From NCBI GenBank assembly GCA_938004315.1, contig CALKWG010000361.1, positions 1 through 21,079 on the forward strand: DNA of 21,079 bases. Direction: 5' to 3'. How positions within the stretch are numbered: the first letter of the stretch is position 1; each line of letters begins with the position of its first letter. This document shows positions 1 through 6,962 of this stretch, piece after piece. The notes beneath the pieces were generated by a model. That model was not told where the DNA came from and searched no databases. It saw only the letters and a list, made by a program, of their open reading frames with translations. The position numbers were made by a program, and so were the translations under genes. Origin of the DNA: an uncultured Spirochaetaceae bacterium. Lineage in GTDB: Bacteria > Spirochaetota > Spirochaetia > Treponematales > UBA12059.

Positions 1-45
1 GATCGTATTCGGTGACTGGAGTTCAGACGTGTGCTCTTCCGATCT
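1..45 (+). other. Illumina adapter/index contamination at contig end
   Basis: Bases 12-45 match the 34-base Illumina read-2 adapter, beginning GTGACTGGAG and ending CTCTTCCGATCT. Bases 1-3 (GAT) fit the end of the P7 oligo, which leaves bases 4-11 (CGTATTCG) as an 8-base sample index. This is library sequence, not genome. It creates false peptides: an apparent C-terminus GRAHV on the pyrophosphatase and an apparent N-terminus MCSSD on the opposite strand. Any annotation that crosses base 45 is artefactual. Confidence 0.98.
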
Positions 46-967
46 TGACGGCCGCCGCGGCGAGCCCCTTGTAGAGCGCGTTCATGATGTTCTGGCCGCC
101 ACCGAGACGCACGAAGAACGTGCCGATGATGCTGGCGATGATCGACACGCCGCCGAGGACCAGCGGGTAGGTGACGGCGACGCCGACCTCGGGCCAGAAG
201 AGGAAGGCGAGCAGCATCGCGGCCACGGCGGTGACGGCGTAGGTCTCGAACAGGTCGGCCGCCATGCCGGCGCAGTCGCCGACGTTGTCGCCGACGTTGT
301 CGGCGATCACCGCCGGGTTGCGCGGGTCGTCCTCCGGGATGCCGGCCTCGACCTTGCCGACCAGGTCGGCGCCGACGTCGGCGGCCTTGGTGAAGATGCC
401 GCCGCCGACCCGCGCGAAGAGCGCTATGGTCGAGGCGCCGAGGCTGAAGCCCGAGAGTATGGGGAACACGGTTTTAGCCAGGGTCGCGTTATCCTGGCCG
501 AAGAGCGCGATGGAAGCGCCGAGCACGGCCGCGATGCCCAGGAGGGCCAGGCCGACGACGGTCATGCCCATGACCGAGCCGCCGGCGAAGGCGACGCGCA
601 GGGCCGGGTCGACGCCTTCGGCGGCCCGGGCCGCGGTCCTGGCGTTGGCGGCGGTCGCCACGCGCATGCCGAAGAAGCCCGCCGCCGCCGAGCAGAGGGC
701 GCCGAGGGCGAAGGAGGCGGCCTGGAGCCGTAGGGGGCCGGCGTTCGCCAAGGCGAGGAAGGCGCCGGCTATCAGGACGAAGGGGATGAGCACCGTGTAC
801 TCGCGGCGCAGGAAGGCGCGCGCGCCTTCGGCGATATACCCGGAGATCTTGCGGAGCGCCTCGAGCTCCACCGGTATGGCGTAGATCCACCGGCTCTTCA
901 ATACGGCGTAGACTATGGCGGCCGCCCCGCCTGCGATCGCGGCGGCTACGGCGAACTGAACCGTCAT
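46..967 (-). CDS. hppA: Membrane-bound ion-translocating pyrophosphatase, N-terminal part only
   Basis: This enzyme couples hydrolysis of pyrophosphate to H+ (or Na+) pumping across the cytoplasmic membrane. About 307 codons are present; the family is usually 650-750 residues, so the 3' half is lost at the contig end. Visible family signatures are DVGADLVGKVE at residues 197-207 and the Asp-rich PPi/Mg-binding stretch PEDDPRNPAV through DNVGDNVGDCAG to DLFETY at about 211-243. Several hydrophobic helices lie on either side. The start ATG at 967 follows GAGGAGG at a good distance, and the reading frame upstream of it is not supported. The K+-dependence residues lie in the missing half, so the subtype cannot be told. 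The last codons before base 46 run into adapter and must be ignored. Confidence 0.95.
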
Positions 968-989
968 GCGTGATCCTCCTCGCGCGCAC

Positions 990-1019
990 AGTATAATCCG
1001 GTCCGGCCCCGCCTTCCAA
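990..1019 (-). promoter_or_regulatory. Predicted hppA promoter
   Basis: On the minus strand a -35-like TTGGAA (1019-1014), an 18-base spacer and a -10-like TATACT (995-990) precede the hppA start. The predicted transcript begins near 983 and carries the GAGGAGG ribosome site. The same AT block read on the plus strand gives a consensus TATAAT at 992-997, so it may serve both directions. Confidence 0.6.
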
Positions 1020-1026
1020 GGAAAAT

Positions 1027-1082
1027 CGCTCGGCGCGGAGCGCTTCCGGTCGCGCCTCCGCTGGCGTCCGGCGGTTTTTTTT
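1027..1082 (+). terminator. Intrinsic terminator with possible attenuator folding
   Basis: CCGCTGG (1058-1064) pairs with CCGGCGG (1068-1074, one G-T pair) over a 3-base loop, followed by eight T residues (1075-1082). This is the clearest Rho-independent terminator in the window. It points toward the downstream gene, and no gene upstream is on the same strand. Two other stems compete with it: CGCTC/GAGCG (1027-1042) and GCGGAG/CTCCGC (1035-1040 with 1056-1061). The second would disrupt the terminator stem. It could end a small RNA or act as a leader attenuator for the gene at 1129. The terminator itself is well supported; the switching is inference. Confidence 0.6.
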
Positions 1083-1128
1083 CCGATACTCTTACTGATC
1101 CGCATATGGAGAACGGTGGTGGACGAGT

Positions 1129-3279
1129 ATGAGACGTAGCCTGGCCTGGTTTATCTGTTGCGCGGCCCTCGCCGCGGCCTCCGCTTGGATGGCGTACGGC
1201 CGGCGGGACGCCATGGCCATGGCGCTGCCCGGCGCCGAACCGGGGTATCGCTTCCCCTCGGCGGCTTTCGCCCTGCCCGACGGCGATTTCGCCGTCGTCG
1301 AGGATCGGGGTCGGATACTCAGGCTCTCCCCCGCGGGAGAATTACGTTGGGCTACGAGGCCCGGCGAGTTCTACGGCCTCTTCCTCGGCGTCGACGCGGG
1401 CGAGGACGGCGCGCTCTACGCCATAGACCGCGTCGACGGCGGGGCGGGCGCAGCGCGTTTCGAACGGGTCGTCCGCATAGGGGCCGACGGCTCGCCGGCC
1501 GGCGTCCTGGTGCAGAAGCGTTTCTCCGGCGCCGGCGGCTTCGTGCCCGGCTCCTTGGCCGTCAAGGACGGCTTCGCCTGGTACCTCTTCGCCGACGACG
1601 CGGGAAGCCTGTCCTTGGCGAAGGCGGGGCTGCGCGACGCTCGCGAGCGGGTGCTCGTGAAGGCCGATTGGAAGCTGCCGTACGCGAGCCTAGCGCCGGC
1701 CGAGGGCGGCGAGCGCGTGATCATCGCGGGGCCCGGGGGCCTCATCGCGTACGAAGGCGAAAATTTTAGGTTGATGACCGAGTACGCCGACGACTTCCCG
1801 TATCCGACCCGCGTCCGCTTCGCCGGCGACGGAGCCATACTCGCGGCGGACGCCTATCGTTCTATGATCTTCCGCGCGGAGGCAGGCGGCGGCTCGTCGC
1901 CCCTCCTATCGCCCTCGCTACTGGCTCCCCTTGGCGACGAGCCGCCGTTTATAGCCGATTTCTCTCTTCGAGGAGGGGCCATCCTTTTCGTCGAGCGATC
2001 GAGCGGCTCGATCGTACAGTATCAAACGGATTCTTCGGCCATGCGCAGCCTGCCGGCGCCGAGTCTGGGGCAAGCCGCGCTCGCGCGGGCGCGCGTCGGA
2101 TGGTTCTTCGCCGCCGCGGCCTTGGCGTTCACGCTCCTGGGGCTCGGCTGGCCGTGGATCCTCGCCTTGCGGCGGGGACCGGCGCCGATAGCCTTCGCGG
2201 CGGGAATACTGCCCGCTTTGCTGGCGACGCTCGCCCTGGGCGCCTGGTTCGGACGAGCCGACGCCCTGAGATCGGCCGCGTCCGCCGAGGAGGAGTTACG
2301 CGACGCCCTCGCCCTCTCCGTATCCGGCTTGGCTCGGTCCATTGACCCGGCCGCGGCCGAGGGCCTTAGGTTCCCGGCCGACGCGGCCAAGCCCGCGTAC
2401 CGCGACCTGGCGGGCGCGCTAGCCGCCGCCTCCCGTGGGATCGGCCTTGAAGGGCTCTATGCGAGCGCCTATACGGTCTCGGCGGGAAGGCTCCGCTATA
2501 TCGCCGACCAAGCGGGCGCCGTTTGGCCAGGGCAGCCTCAGCCCTATGCCCCGAGGGAGTATATACGTTTAACCGCCGGGAGCTCGGCGATCGCCGCCGC
2601 GTATGCCGATCCCTATGGGGATTGGATAGCCGCCGCTGCCGCGCTTGGAAGCGGCGAAGCGACGTTTATCGTCGAGTTAAGCGCCGCCCGGCCGCGCGCG
2701 GCCCTCGTCGTGACGCCTCGGATAGAGGGCTTGCGTTGGGCCTGGCTCGCGGGGTCGTTTTTCTTGGCGGCGATCGGGGCTTGGGCCGGCTTAGTTTGGT
2801 CGAAGCGCGGACGCGCCCGATATGCGGCGGCGCTCGCCGCCGCCGCGGCCGACGAAGCCGAGCAAGGCGAGGGGGAGGGCGAGCGGGAAGAGCCCGCCGC
2901 CGCCGCGCCCGCTTCTGACGCGCCCGCTTCTGACGCGCCCGCTTCTGACGCGCCCGCTTCGAACGAGCCCGGGCGCGAAGCGATAGACTCCGGACCGGCG
3001 CCTCGGAAGCGTCGGACCCGCGTGAGCCCGGCCGAGGCGCATCGCCTAGCCGCGGCCTATATCAAGCGGGGCCGGCCCGAAGTCGCGGCCGAGATTCTCG
3101 AAAGCTTGATAGCGCTTCTGCCGCGCGACGCCAAGGCTTTTAATAACCTAGGCATCGCCTACAAGCGCATGGGCAAGCTAGCCAAGGCCCTGGCCTGCGT
3201 CGAGCGCGCCGCGGAGCTCGACCCCACGAACGGCGAGACCAAGGCTAATCTAGACCGCCTGCGCGGGCTCGTCGGCTAG
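1129..3279 (+). CDS. Membrane protein with propeller-like domain, four membrane segments and C-terminal TPR
   Basis: Not a family I can name exactly. The 716 residues begin with a signal-anchor-like helix (about 4-23). An extracytoplasmic region (about 30-310) follows with repeated strand patterns such as DGDFAVVEDRGRILRLSPAG and DGALYAIDRV, which look like NHL/beta-propeller blades. Hydrophobic helices lie at about 324-346, 352-374 and 536-556. The stretch 378-535 between the last two is probably outside the membrane and resembles a sensor-type loop. After a basic junction there is an Ala/Glu and Ala-Pro-Ser-Asp linker (about 564-625), then at least one clear TPR unit (about 632-705; NNLGIAYKRMGKLAKAL and AAELDP). 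It may link an outside sensing part to a cytoplasmic protein-docking TPR; that role is inferred. The ATG at 1129 has only a weak purine-rich site upstream. Confidence 0.85.
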   Translation: MRRSLAWFICCAALAAASAWMAYGRRDAMAMALPGAEPGYRFPSAAFALPDGDFAVVEDRGRILRLSPAGELRWATRPGEFYGLFLGVDAGEDGALYAIDRVDGGAGAARFERVVRIGADGSPAGVLVQKRFSGAGGFVPGSLAVKDGFAWYLFADDAGSLSLAKAGLRDARERVLVKADWKLPYASLAPAEGGERVIIAGPGGLIAYEGENFRLMTEYADDFPYPTRVRFAGDGAILAADAYRSMIFRAEAGGGSSPLLSPSLLAPLGDEPPFIADFSLRGGAILFVERSSGSIVQYQTDSSAMRSLPAPSLGQAALARARVGWFFAAAALAFTLLGLGWPWILALRRGPAPIAFAAGILPALLATLALGAWFGRADALRSAASAEEELRDALALSVSGLARSIDPAAAEGLRFPADAAKPAYRDLAGALAAASRGIGLEGLYASAYTVSAGRLRYIADQAGAVWPGQPQPYAPREYIRLTAGSSAIAAAYADPYGDWIAAAAALGSGEATFIVELSAARPRAALVVTPRIEGLRWAWLAGSFFLAAIGAWAGLVWSKRGRARYAAALAAAAADEAEQGEGEGEREEPAAAAPASDAPASDAPASDAPASNEPGREAIDSGPAPRKRRTRVSPAEAHRLAAAYIKRGRPEVAAEILESLIALLPRDAKAFNNLGIAYKRMGKLAKALACVERAAELDPTNGETKANLDRLRGLVG
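2905..2964. repeat. 15-bp tandem repeat encoding Ala-Pro-Ala-Ser-Asp
   Basis: Three exact copies of GCGCCCGCTTCTGAC (2905-2949) and a fourth diverged at its last codons (2950-2964) encode an in-frame APASD linker between the last membrane helix and the TPR. Exact identity at the DNA level indicates recent slippage, so copy number probably varies between strains. Confidence 0.95.
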
Positions 3280-3303
3280 TCGACGCTTCGGCTAGTCGAC
3301 GCT
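3273..3303. repeat. Direct repeat spanning two convergent stop codons
   Basis: CGGCTAGTCGACGCT occurs at 3273-3287 and again at 3289-3303, one base apart. The first copy holds the plus-strand stop of the TPR gene (TAG 3277-3279). The second holds the minus-strand stop of the small charged gene (CTA 3292-3294). A short local duplication is the simplest explanation. Confidence 0.9.
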
Positions 3304-3504
3304 CCCGTCGGGCGCGGAGCCTTCGCCCGCTTCATCCCCGTCGGCCTCGTCTCCGGCCTCGTCATCCTCGGGGCCTAGGGCGTCCGGGTCTTCGCCGCGC
3401 GCTATGGCCTCTTTGCGGAGCTTCTTCTTGAGCTCCTTCTCTTCCTTCTTCTTCTTGCGCTCGAGCTCTTTGCGCCGTTTTTCGCCGCTGTAATTCGTCC
3501 TCAA
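3292..3504 (-). CDS. Small highly charged protein, function unknown
   Basis: A 70-residue protein of two halves. The first (about 8-36) is Lys/Arg/Glu-rich and likely one long helix (EKRRKELERKKKKEEKELKK). The second (about 38-70) is Asp/Glu/Gly-rich and probably disordered. The start is a TTG (3504-3502) preceded by AGAAGG at suitable spacing; no ATG is available in frame. Convergent with the TPR gene, with 12 bases between stops. Low-complexity composition makes homology uncertain, but the clean start site, promoter-like TATACT upstream and lack of an alternative reading support a real gene. I do not assign a function. Confidence 0.65.
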   Translation of the reverse strand: MRTNYSGEKRRKELERKKKKEEKELKKKLRKEAIARGEDPDALGPEDDEAGDEADGDEAGEGSAPDGSVD

Positions 3505-3541
3505 TGCTACCTTCTTGTCGTTCGGAGTTGTTTTCCACTTC

Positions 3542-3570
3542 AGTATAACGGAAGCCGGCGACGCCGAGAA
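3542..3570 (-). promoter_or_regulatory. Predicted promoter of the small charged gene
   Basis: A minus-strand TATACT (3547-3542) with a 17-base spacer to a weak -35-like TTCTCG (3570-3565). The predicted start near 3535 gives a leader of about 30 bases that includes the AGAAGG ribosome site. Confidence 0.4.
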
Positions 3571-3626
3571 CCCGGCGAGGGGCTAGAATCGTTAAAATCG
3601 TTCGACCGCGCCGTCGGCCGTAGCTC

Positions 3627-3661
3627 CCCGGCTATGCCCGCAGCCGGGCTCGGGATATACT
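3627..3661 (+). promoter_or_regulatory. Predicted leaderless promoter with a palindrome over -35, FAD oxidoreductase
   Basis: TATACT at 3656-3661 ends six bases before the ATG at 3668, so transcription should begin at or next to the A of the start codon. No Shine-Dalgarno is present. The -35 region (GCTATGCC, 3631-3638, 17-base spacer) is poor. It is overlapped by an inverted repeat, CCCGGCT (3627-3633) and AGCCGGG (3642-3648), a possible regulator site. Confidence 0.5.
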
Positions 3662-3667
3662 CGCCCT

Positions 3668-4912
3668 ATGATTCATGATTTCGTCGTCATCGGCGCCGGC
3701 GTCGTGGGCTTAGCCGCCGCGTATCACATGAAGCGTCTCGAGCCGGGCGCCCGCGTCGTCGTCCTTGAGCGGGCTCCACGGCCTTGCATGGGCAATTCCG
3801 GCCGTAGCGCCGCACTCTATCGCAACCTCTTCCTTTCGGGCGTCAGCCGCGACTTGGCGGAGAGCTCGATCTCTCAATACGAGGAGATCGCCGGCGCCAT
3901 AGCGCTCAAGGATATAGGCTACCTCTGGCATTTCGACGAAAGCGCGTGGAAGCGCCTCGGCGACGGAGCCGCTCGGCTTGCGAAGCTCGCCGGAGGAACG
4001 GAGCTTTTGACCGGCGATGAGCTCCGTCGGGCCAGCGCCATGGACCCTAGGGGCGGCTACCCGCCGGCCGCCGGCGCCGTGCTCGGGCGCCGCTGCGGCG
4101 CGCTTTCGGCCCAGGCCTTGGCGGGCTGGTACGCCGAGCGCTTCGTCGAGCTCGGCGGGCGGATAGAGTTAGGCGCGCGCGCGGTCGGCTTCCAGCTCGA
4201 GCCGGCGCGCGCTCCCGAGCTGCCGGCCCGCGTCGAGTCGGCGGCCCTGGCCGACGGCCGGCTTTTCTCCGCCGGGGCCTTCGTCGCCGCCGCCGGCTGC
4301 TGGCTTCAGGACCTGCTCGGCCCCCTGGGCGTAGCCAGCGCCGTCTACCCCAAGAAGCGCCAGCTCTTCGCCTTCGAGTTGGATGAACCCGCCCTGATCT
4401 ACGGCGAGGAGGGGGCCGGCCGACCCGCGACTATCCTGCCCTACGGCGGCGTCTACTTGAAGCCCGTCTTGGAGCGCGGCCTCATGGTGGCCGGACGGGC
4501 GGACGACTTCGGCCGCGCCTTCGAACTGCCCTACGAGCCGGTCGAACCAGGCGCCGGCCGTCCCGCGGCCGAGGAAGAGTATTTTAGGAGCGCCGTCGAG
4601 CCGATCATACGCGCCTATTTCCCCGCCCTGGCGCGGCGCTATGCCGACGGCCTCAGGCTCAAGCAAGCCTGGGCCGGCCATTACGACTACCACCTGCCCG
4701 ACAAGAACCCCGTGCTCGAGCGGGCGGCCAACCTCTGGTGGATAGGCGGCTCCTCGGGCAGCGGCATCATGAAGGGCGACGCCCTCGGCCGTGCCGCGGC
4801 CGCCGCCGCGCTCGGGCGCGGCGAAGTCGAGCTGGCCGACGGCCGCCGTTTTAGGCCGGCCTCGCTCTCCCTTAAGGAACGCGCCGTCGACGCGGAAGGG
4901 ATGGTGATCTAA
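3668..4912 (+). CDS. FAD-dependent oxidoreductase of the D-amino-acid/sarcosine oxidase (DAO) fold
   Basis: The 414-residue protein starts with the dinucleotide-binding motif VIGAGVVGLA (G9, G11, G14) and the ribose-binding Glu34 at the end of strand two (VVVLER). NSGRSAALYRN (43-53) matches the FAD-contacting loop of DAO-family amine oxidases. The C-terminal FAD loop GGSSGSGIMKGDALGRA lies at about 359-375. Length and layout match single-chain glycine/sarcosine/D-amino-acid dehydrogenases, which oxidise a primary or secondary amine to an imine. The substrate cannot be read from sequence. It is followed after one base by a membrane protein gene, with which it is probably co-transcribed. The ATG at 3668 appears to be the first transcribed base. 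Confidence 0.85.
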   Translation: MIHDFVVIGAGVVGLAAAYHMKRLEPGARVVVLERAPRPCMGNSGRSAALYRNLFLSGVSRDLAESSISQYEEIAGAIALKDIGYLWHFDESAWKRLGDGAARLAKLAGGTELLTGDELRRASAMDPRGGYPPAAGAVLGRRCGALSAQALAGWYAERFVELGGRIELGARAVGFQLEPARAPELPARVESAALADGRLFSAGAFVAAAGCWLQDLLGPLGVASAVYPKKRQLFAFELDEPALIYGEEGAGRPATILPYGGVYLKPVLERGLMVAGRADDFGRAFELPYEPVEPGAGRPAAEEEYFRSAVEPIIRAYFPALARRYADGLRLKQAWAGHYDYHLPDKNPVLERAANLWWIGGSSGSGIMKGDALGRAAAAAALGRGEVELADGRRFRPASLSLKERAVDAEGMVI

Positions 4913-4913
4913 G

Positions 4914-5597
4914 GTGCGCGCCGCTAGCTCCGCCGTATCCGGGGGCGTCCGCTTGGCCGCCCGGCTCCTTAGGCTCCTCGGGGGCCTTGCGCTCTATTCC
5001 CTGGGCATAGCCCTGACTTTGCGCGCCCGCGTGGGCTACGCCCCTTGGGACGTCTTCCACACCGGCTTGGCCGCGGCCTTGGGCATGAGCATAGGCTTCG
5101 CGTCCATACTCACCGGCCTGGCCGTCGTGCTCGTCTCCCTGGCCCTGGGGGAGCGCATAGGCCTCGGGACCTTGGGCAATATGGCGCTGATAGGCCTCAT
5201 GTTGGACGCGTTCCTAGCCTCCGGCCTCGTGCCGCTCGCGAGCGGCCCCCTGACCGGCGCCGCCATGATGGCCGCCGGGCTCTTCGTCATCGCCTTCGCC
5301 ACCTACCTCTATATGAGCTCCGGCTTCGGCTCCGGGCCGCGCGACGGGCTCATGGTCGCCCTGACCCGGAAGACCAAGCTCCCCATAGGCCTCGTACGCG
5401 CGCTCATCGAGATCACGGCGGTGCTCGTCGGTTGGCGGCTGGGCGGGCTCGTAGGCTGGGGGACCGTCGCGGCGGCGCTCGGCGCCGGGCTGTGCATACA
5501 GCTGGTATTCGCCCTACTGCGTTTCGACGCCAAGGCGATACGGCATGAAAGCCTGGGGGAGAGCTTAGGCTTGAGGGCCCGCCGCGAAGGACGATAG
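4914..5597 (+). CDS. YczE/YyaS/YitT-type integral membrane protein
   Basis: A 227-residue polytopic protein with about six hydrophobic helices (roughly 18-36, 58-79, 86-104, 115-134, 160-177, 182-203). Short conserved pieces GYAPWDVFHTGL (41-52) and SSGFGSGPRDGLM (135-147) are typical of the uncharacterised YczE/YyaS/YitT family. The start is a GTG at 4914, one base after the stop of the oxidoreductase. The only purine-rich stretch (GGAAGGGAT) sits about 12 bases upstream, which suggests translational coupling. Family members are sometimes thought to be small-molecule transporters, but no substrate is established. Pairing with an amine oxidase hints at transport of a related compound, which is inference only. 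The basic tail after 205 is cytoplasmic by the positive-inside rule. Confidence 0.8.
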   Translation: MRAASSAVSGGVRLAARLLRLLGGLALYSLGIALTLRARVGYAPWDVFHTGLAAALGMSIGFASILTGLAVVLVSLALGERIGLGTLGNMALIGLMLDAFLASGLVPLASGPLTGAAMMAAGLFVIAFATYLYMSSGFGSGPRDGLMVALTRKTKLPIGLVRALIEITAVLVGWRLGGLVGWGTVAAALGAGLCIQLVFALLRFDAKAIRHESLGESLGLRARREGR

Positions 5598-5669
5598 CCG
5601 CCCGTCGACGAGGCCGCCGGCCGATAGCCGACGGCCCGGGAAGCCGTAGCGGGGCGGAACGGTACTCGT

Positions 5670-6440
5670 CTACCAATAGCTCCGCACCATGCGGCGCCGG
5701 CGTTCCTCCCAGGCGCGTATAAGCCGCTCGCGTATAGCCGCTCCGTAAGCCCAGCCCACGAGATAGCCGCCTATGTGGGCTAGATAGGCCACCCCCGAGC
5801 CGGCCCAGCCGAAGAAGCCGCCGGCCAGCTGCATGAAGAACCACAGGCCTATGGCGAACGAGGCGCGCACCGGTAGGGGCACGAAGCCCCAAGCCAGGAT
5901 ATGGACGCGATTGTTCGGTAGGAGGACCTTGTACGCCCCCAGGACGCCCGAGATCGCCGCCGAGGCGCCGACCATGGGCGTAAGGAGCGCCGTGCCCGTC
6001 AAGGCCGCCGCCAGGGTATGGGCGGCGGCGCCGGCTATGCCGCTTACCAGGTAGAAGAGCAAGAATCGCCTGCGACCCATGATGCCTTCGATGTTATCGC
6101 CGAACACCCAGAGGAAGAGCATATTGCCACCCAGATGGGAGAGGCTGCCGTGCATGAACATCGATGAGAGCAGGGTAAGGTAGACCGGGCTCGGGCTCGG
6201 GCCTAGGCCCGGCTCGACGACCCAACGGCGCAGGGCCCGGTCGAAATAGCGCGCCCCCTCGGTGACGATATCCCGCCCGGAGAGAAGCTCCCCGGGCACC
6301 GCCGCCCAGGAGAGGAGGAAGTCATCGTTCAAGCCGAAGCGCTGGAGGGCGGCGAACACGTAAACGTTGGCCGCGATGAGGAAGTAGGTGATCCAAGGGG
6401 TGCCGCGCCGCCCCAAGCTATCGTCGCCTATGGGTATCAT
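5670..6440 (-). CDS. Rhomboid-family intramembrane serine protease
   Basis: A 256-residue protein with the rhomboid core: SHLGGNMLFLWVFGDNIEG (101-119, with H102 and N106), the serine loop VGASAAISGVLGAY (157-170, S160 predicted catalytic) and AHIGGYLVGWAYG (221-233, H222 predicted catalytic). Six or more hydrophobic helices fit a bacterial rhomboid. The usual serine motif is GxSG; here the residue after Ser is Ala (GASA), a mild departure. Rhomboids cut transmembrane substrates within the bilayer. The ATG at 6440 has no ribosome site but has a TATCAT box 7 bases upstream, predicting a leaderless message. It lies downstream of the PAS gene on the same strand but seems to have its own promoter. 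Converges with the YczE-like gene, 72 bases between stops. Confidence 0.9.
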   Translation of the reverse strand: MIPIGDDSLGRRGTPWITYFLIAANVYVFAALQRFGLNDDFLLSWAAVPGELLSGRDIVTEGARYFDRALRRWVVEPGLGPSPSPVYLTLLSSMFMHGSLSHLGGNMLFLWVFGDNIEGIMGRRRFLLFYLVSGIAGAAAHTLAAALTGTALLTPMVGASAAISGVLGAYKVLLPNNRVHILAWGFVPLPVRASFAIGLWFFMQLAGGFFGWAGSGVAYLAHIGGYLVGWAYGAAIRERLIRAWEERRRRMVRSYW

Positions 6441-6447
6441 ACTTTTT

Positions 6448-6477
6448 ATGATACTGAGCCGGTGCGGCGGGCGGCAA
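6448..6477 (-). promoter_or_regulatory. Predicted leaderless promoter of the rhomboid gene
   Basis: Minus-strand TTGCCG (6477-6472), 18-base spacer and TATCAT (6453-6448), which ends seven bases before the ATG at 6440. There is no Shine-Dalgarno in the remaining AAAAAGT. Confidence 0.5.
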
Positions 6478-6500
6478 ATGCCGCCGTCGGCCAGGCGGCC

Positions 6501-6857
6501 CTACGATCGCACGAAGTGGGGCAGCTCCTCCGGCAGGACGAGGGACAGCTCGACTAAGCCGGCGACCGCGCCCGATGCGTCGCGCCAGGCGCTCTGGTAG
6601 ATGAGCTTCTTCTGCCCCCGCTTCTCGATGGTATAGGCGTTGACGGAGCCCTCTGCCAGGAGCCGGTCGATGATGGCCTTGGAGCGCTCGTTATGGCAGG
6701 CCTTCAAGTCGCCGCCGATCAAGTCCCTGCCGCCCGAGGCTTGGAAGGTAGCGGCGGCCTTGTCGTTCATGTAGACGATGCGGTGCTCGCGGTCGGATAC
6801 CGTCACCGCGCCGGGGAAAGCCCTCACCCAATCGGGCATGCCATGTAGTTCGCTCAT
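6501..6857 (-). CDS. Single PAS-domain protein
   Basis: A 118-residue protein that is almost entirely one PAS domain: FPGAVTVSDREHRIVYMNDKAA (14-35) is the typical PAS start, with GGDLKACHNERS (48-59) and the closing strand GAVAGLVELSLVL (96-108). No kinase, cyclase or DNA-binding part is attached. It may therefore act as a stand-alone sensor or partner protein. C54-H55 could bind a cofactor such as haem, but this is not established. I chose ATG 6857 because GGAGG sits six bases upstream; the frame extends to 6887 without support. Divergent from speD, with interlocking promoters. Confidence 0.8.
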   Translation of the reverse strand: MSELHGMPDWVRAFPGAVTVSDREHRIVYMNDKAAATFQASGGRDLIGGDLKACHNERSKAIIDRLLAEGSVNAYTIEKRGQKKLIYQSAWRDASGAVAGLVELSLVLPEELPHFVRS

Positions 6858-6877
6858 CGGAGCCTCCGTTCGCGTCG

Positions 6878-6907
6878 ACTTTACCAAAACCCCGCTCCGG
6901 CATACAA
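6878..6907 (-). promoter_or_regulatory. Predicted PAS-gene promoter
   Basis: Minus-strand TTGTAT (6907-6902), 18-base spacer and TAAAGT (6883-6878). It occupies almost the same bases as the speD promoter on the other strand, so the two should exclude each other. Confidence 0.45.
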
Positions 6908-6908
6908 T
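6880..6908 (+). promoter_or_regulatory. Predicted speD-speE-nudix promoter
   Basis: TTTACC (6880-6885), a 17-base spacer and TACAAT (6903-6908). The start of transcription would be near 6915, giving a leader of about 48 bases that carries AGGAGG (6946-6951) before the TTG start. Confidence 0.55.
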
Positions 6909-6962
6909 GGCCGCTCATCTGGCCCTGGGGGGCGAGCATATCGACAGGAGGACCGGGGCGAA

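Noticed and set aside
29..733. Plus-strand open frame opposite hppA, starting MCSSD
   Set aside because: Its start lies in adapter sequence and it is the antisense shadow of a well-supported pyrophosphatase.
968..1105. N-terminal extension of hppA to 1105
   Set aside because: Very Arg-rich and unlike the family; a promoter and GAGGAGG lie between it and the ATG at 967.
2791..3042. Minus-strand frame with RVRSG repeats
   Set aside because: The repeats are the antisense reading of the APASD 15-base repeat within the TPR gene.
6480..6499. GCCGCC/GGCGGC hairpin between PAS and rhomboid genes as a terminator
   Set aside because: Six-base GC stem with an eight-base loop and no T-run; expected by chance in such GC-rich DNA.
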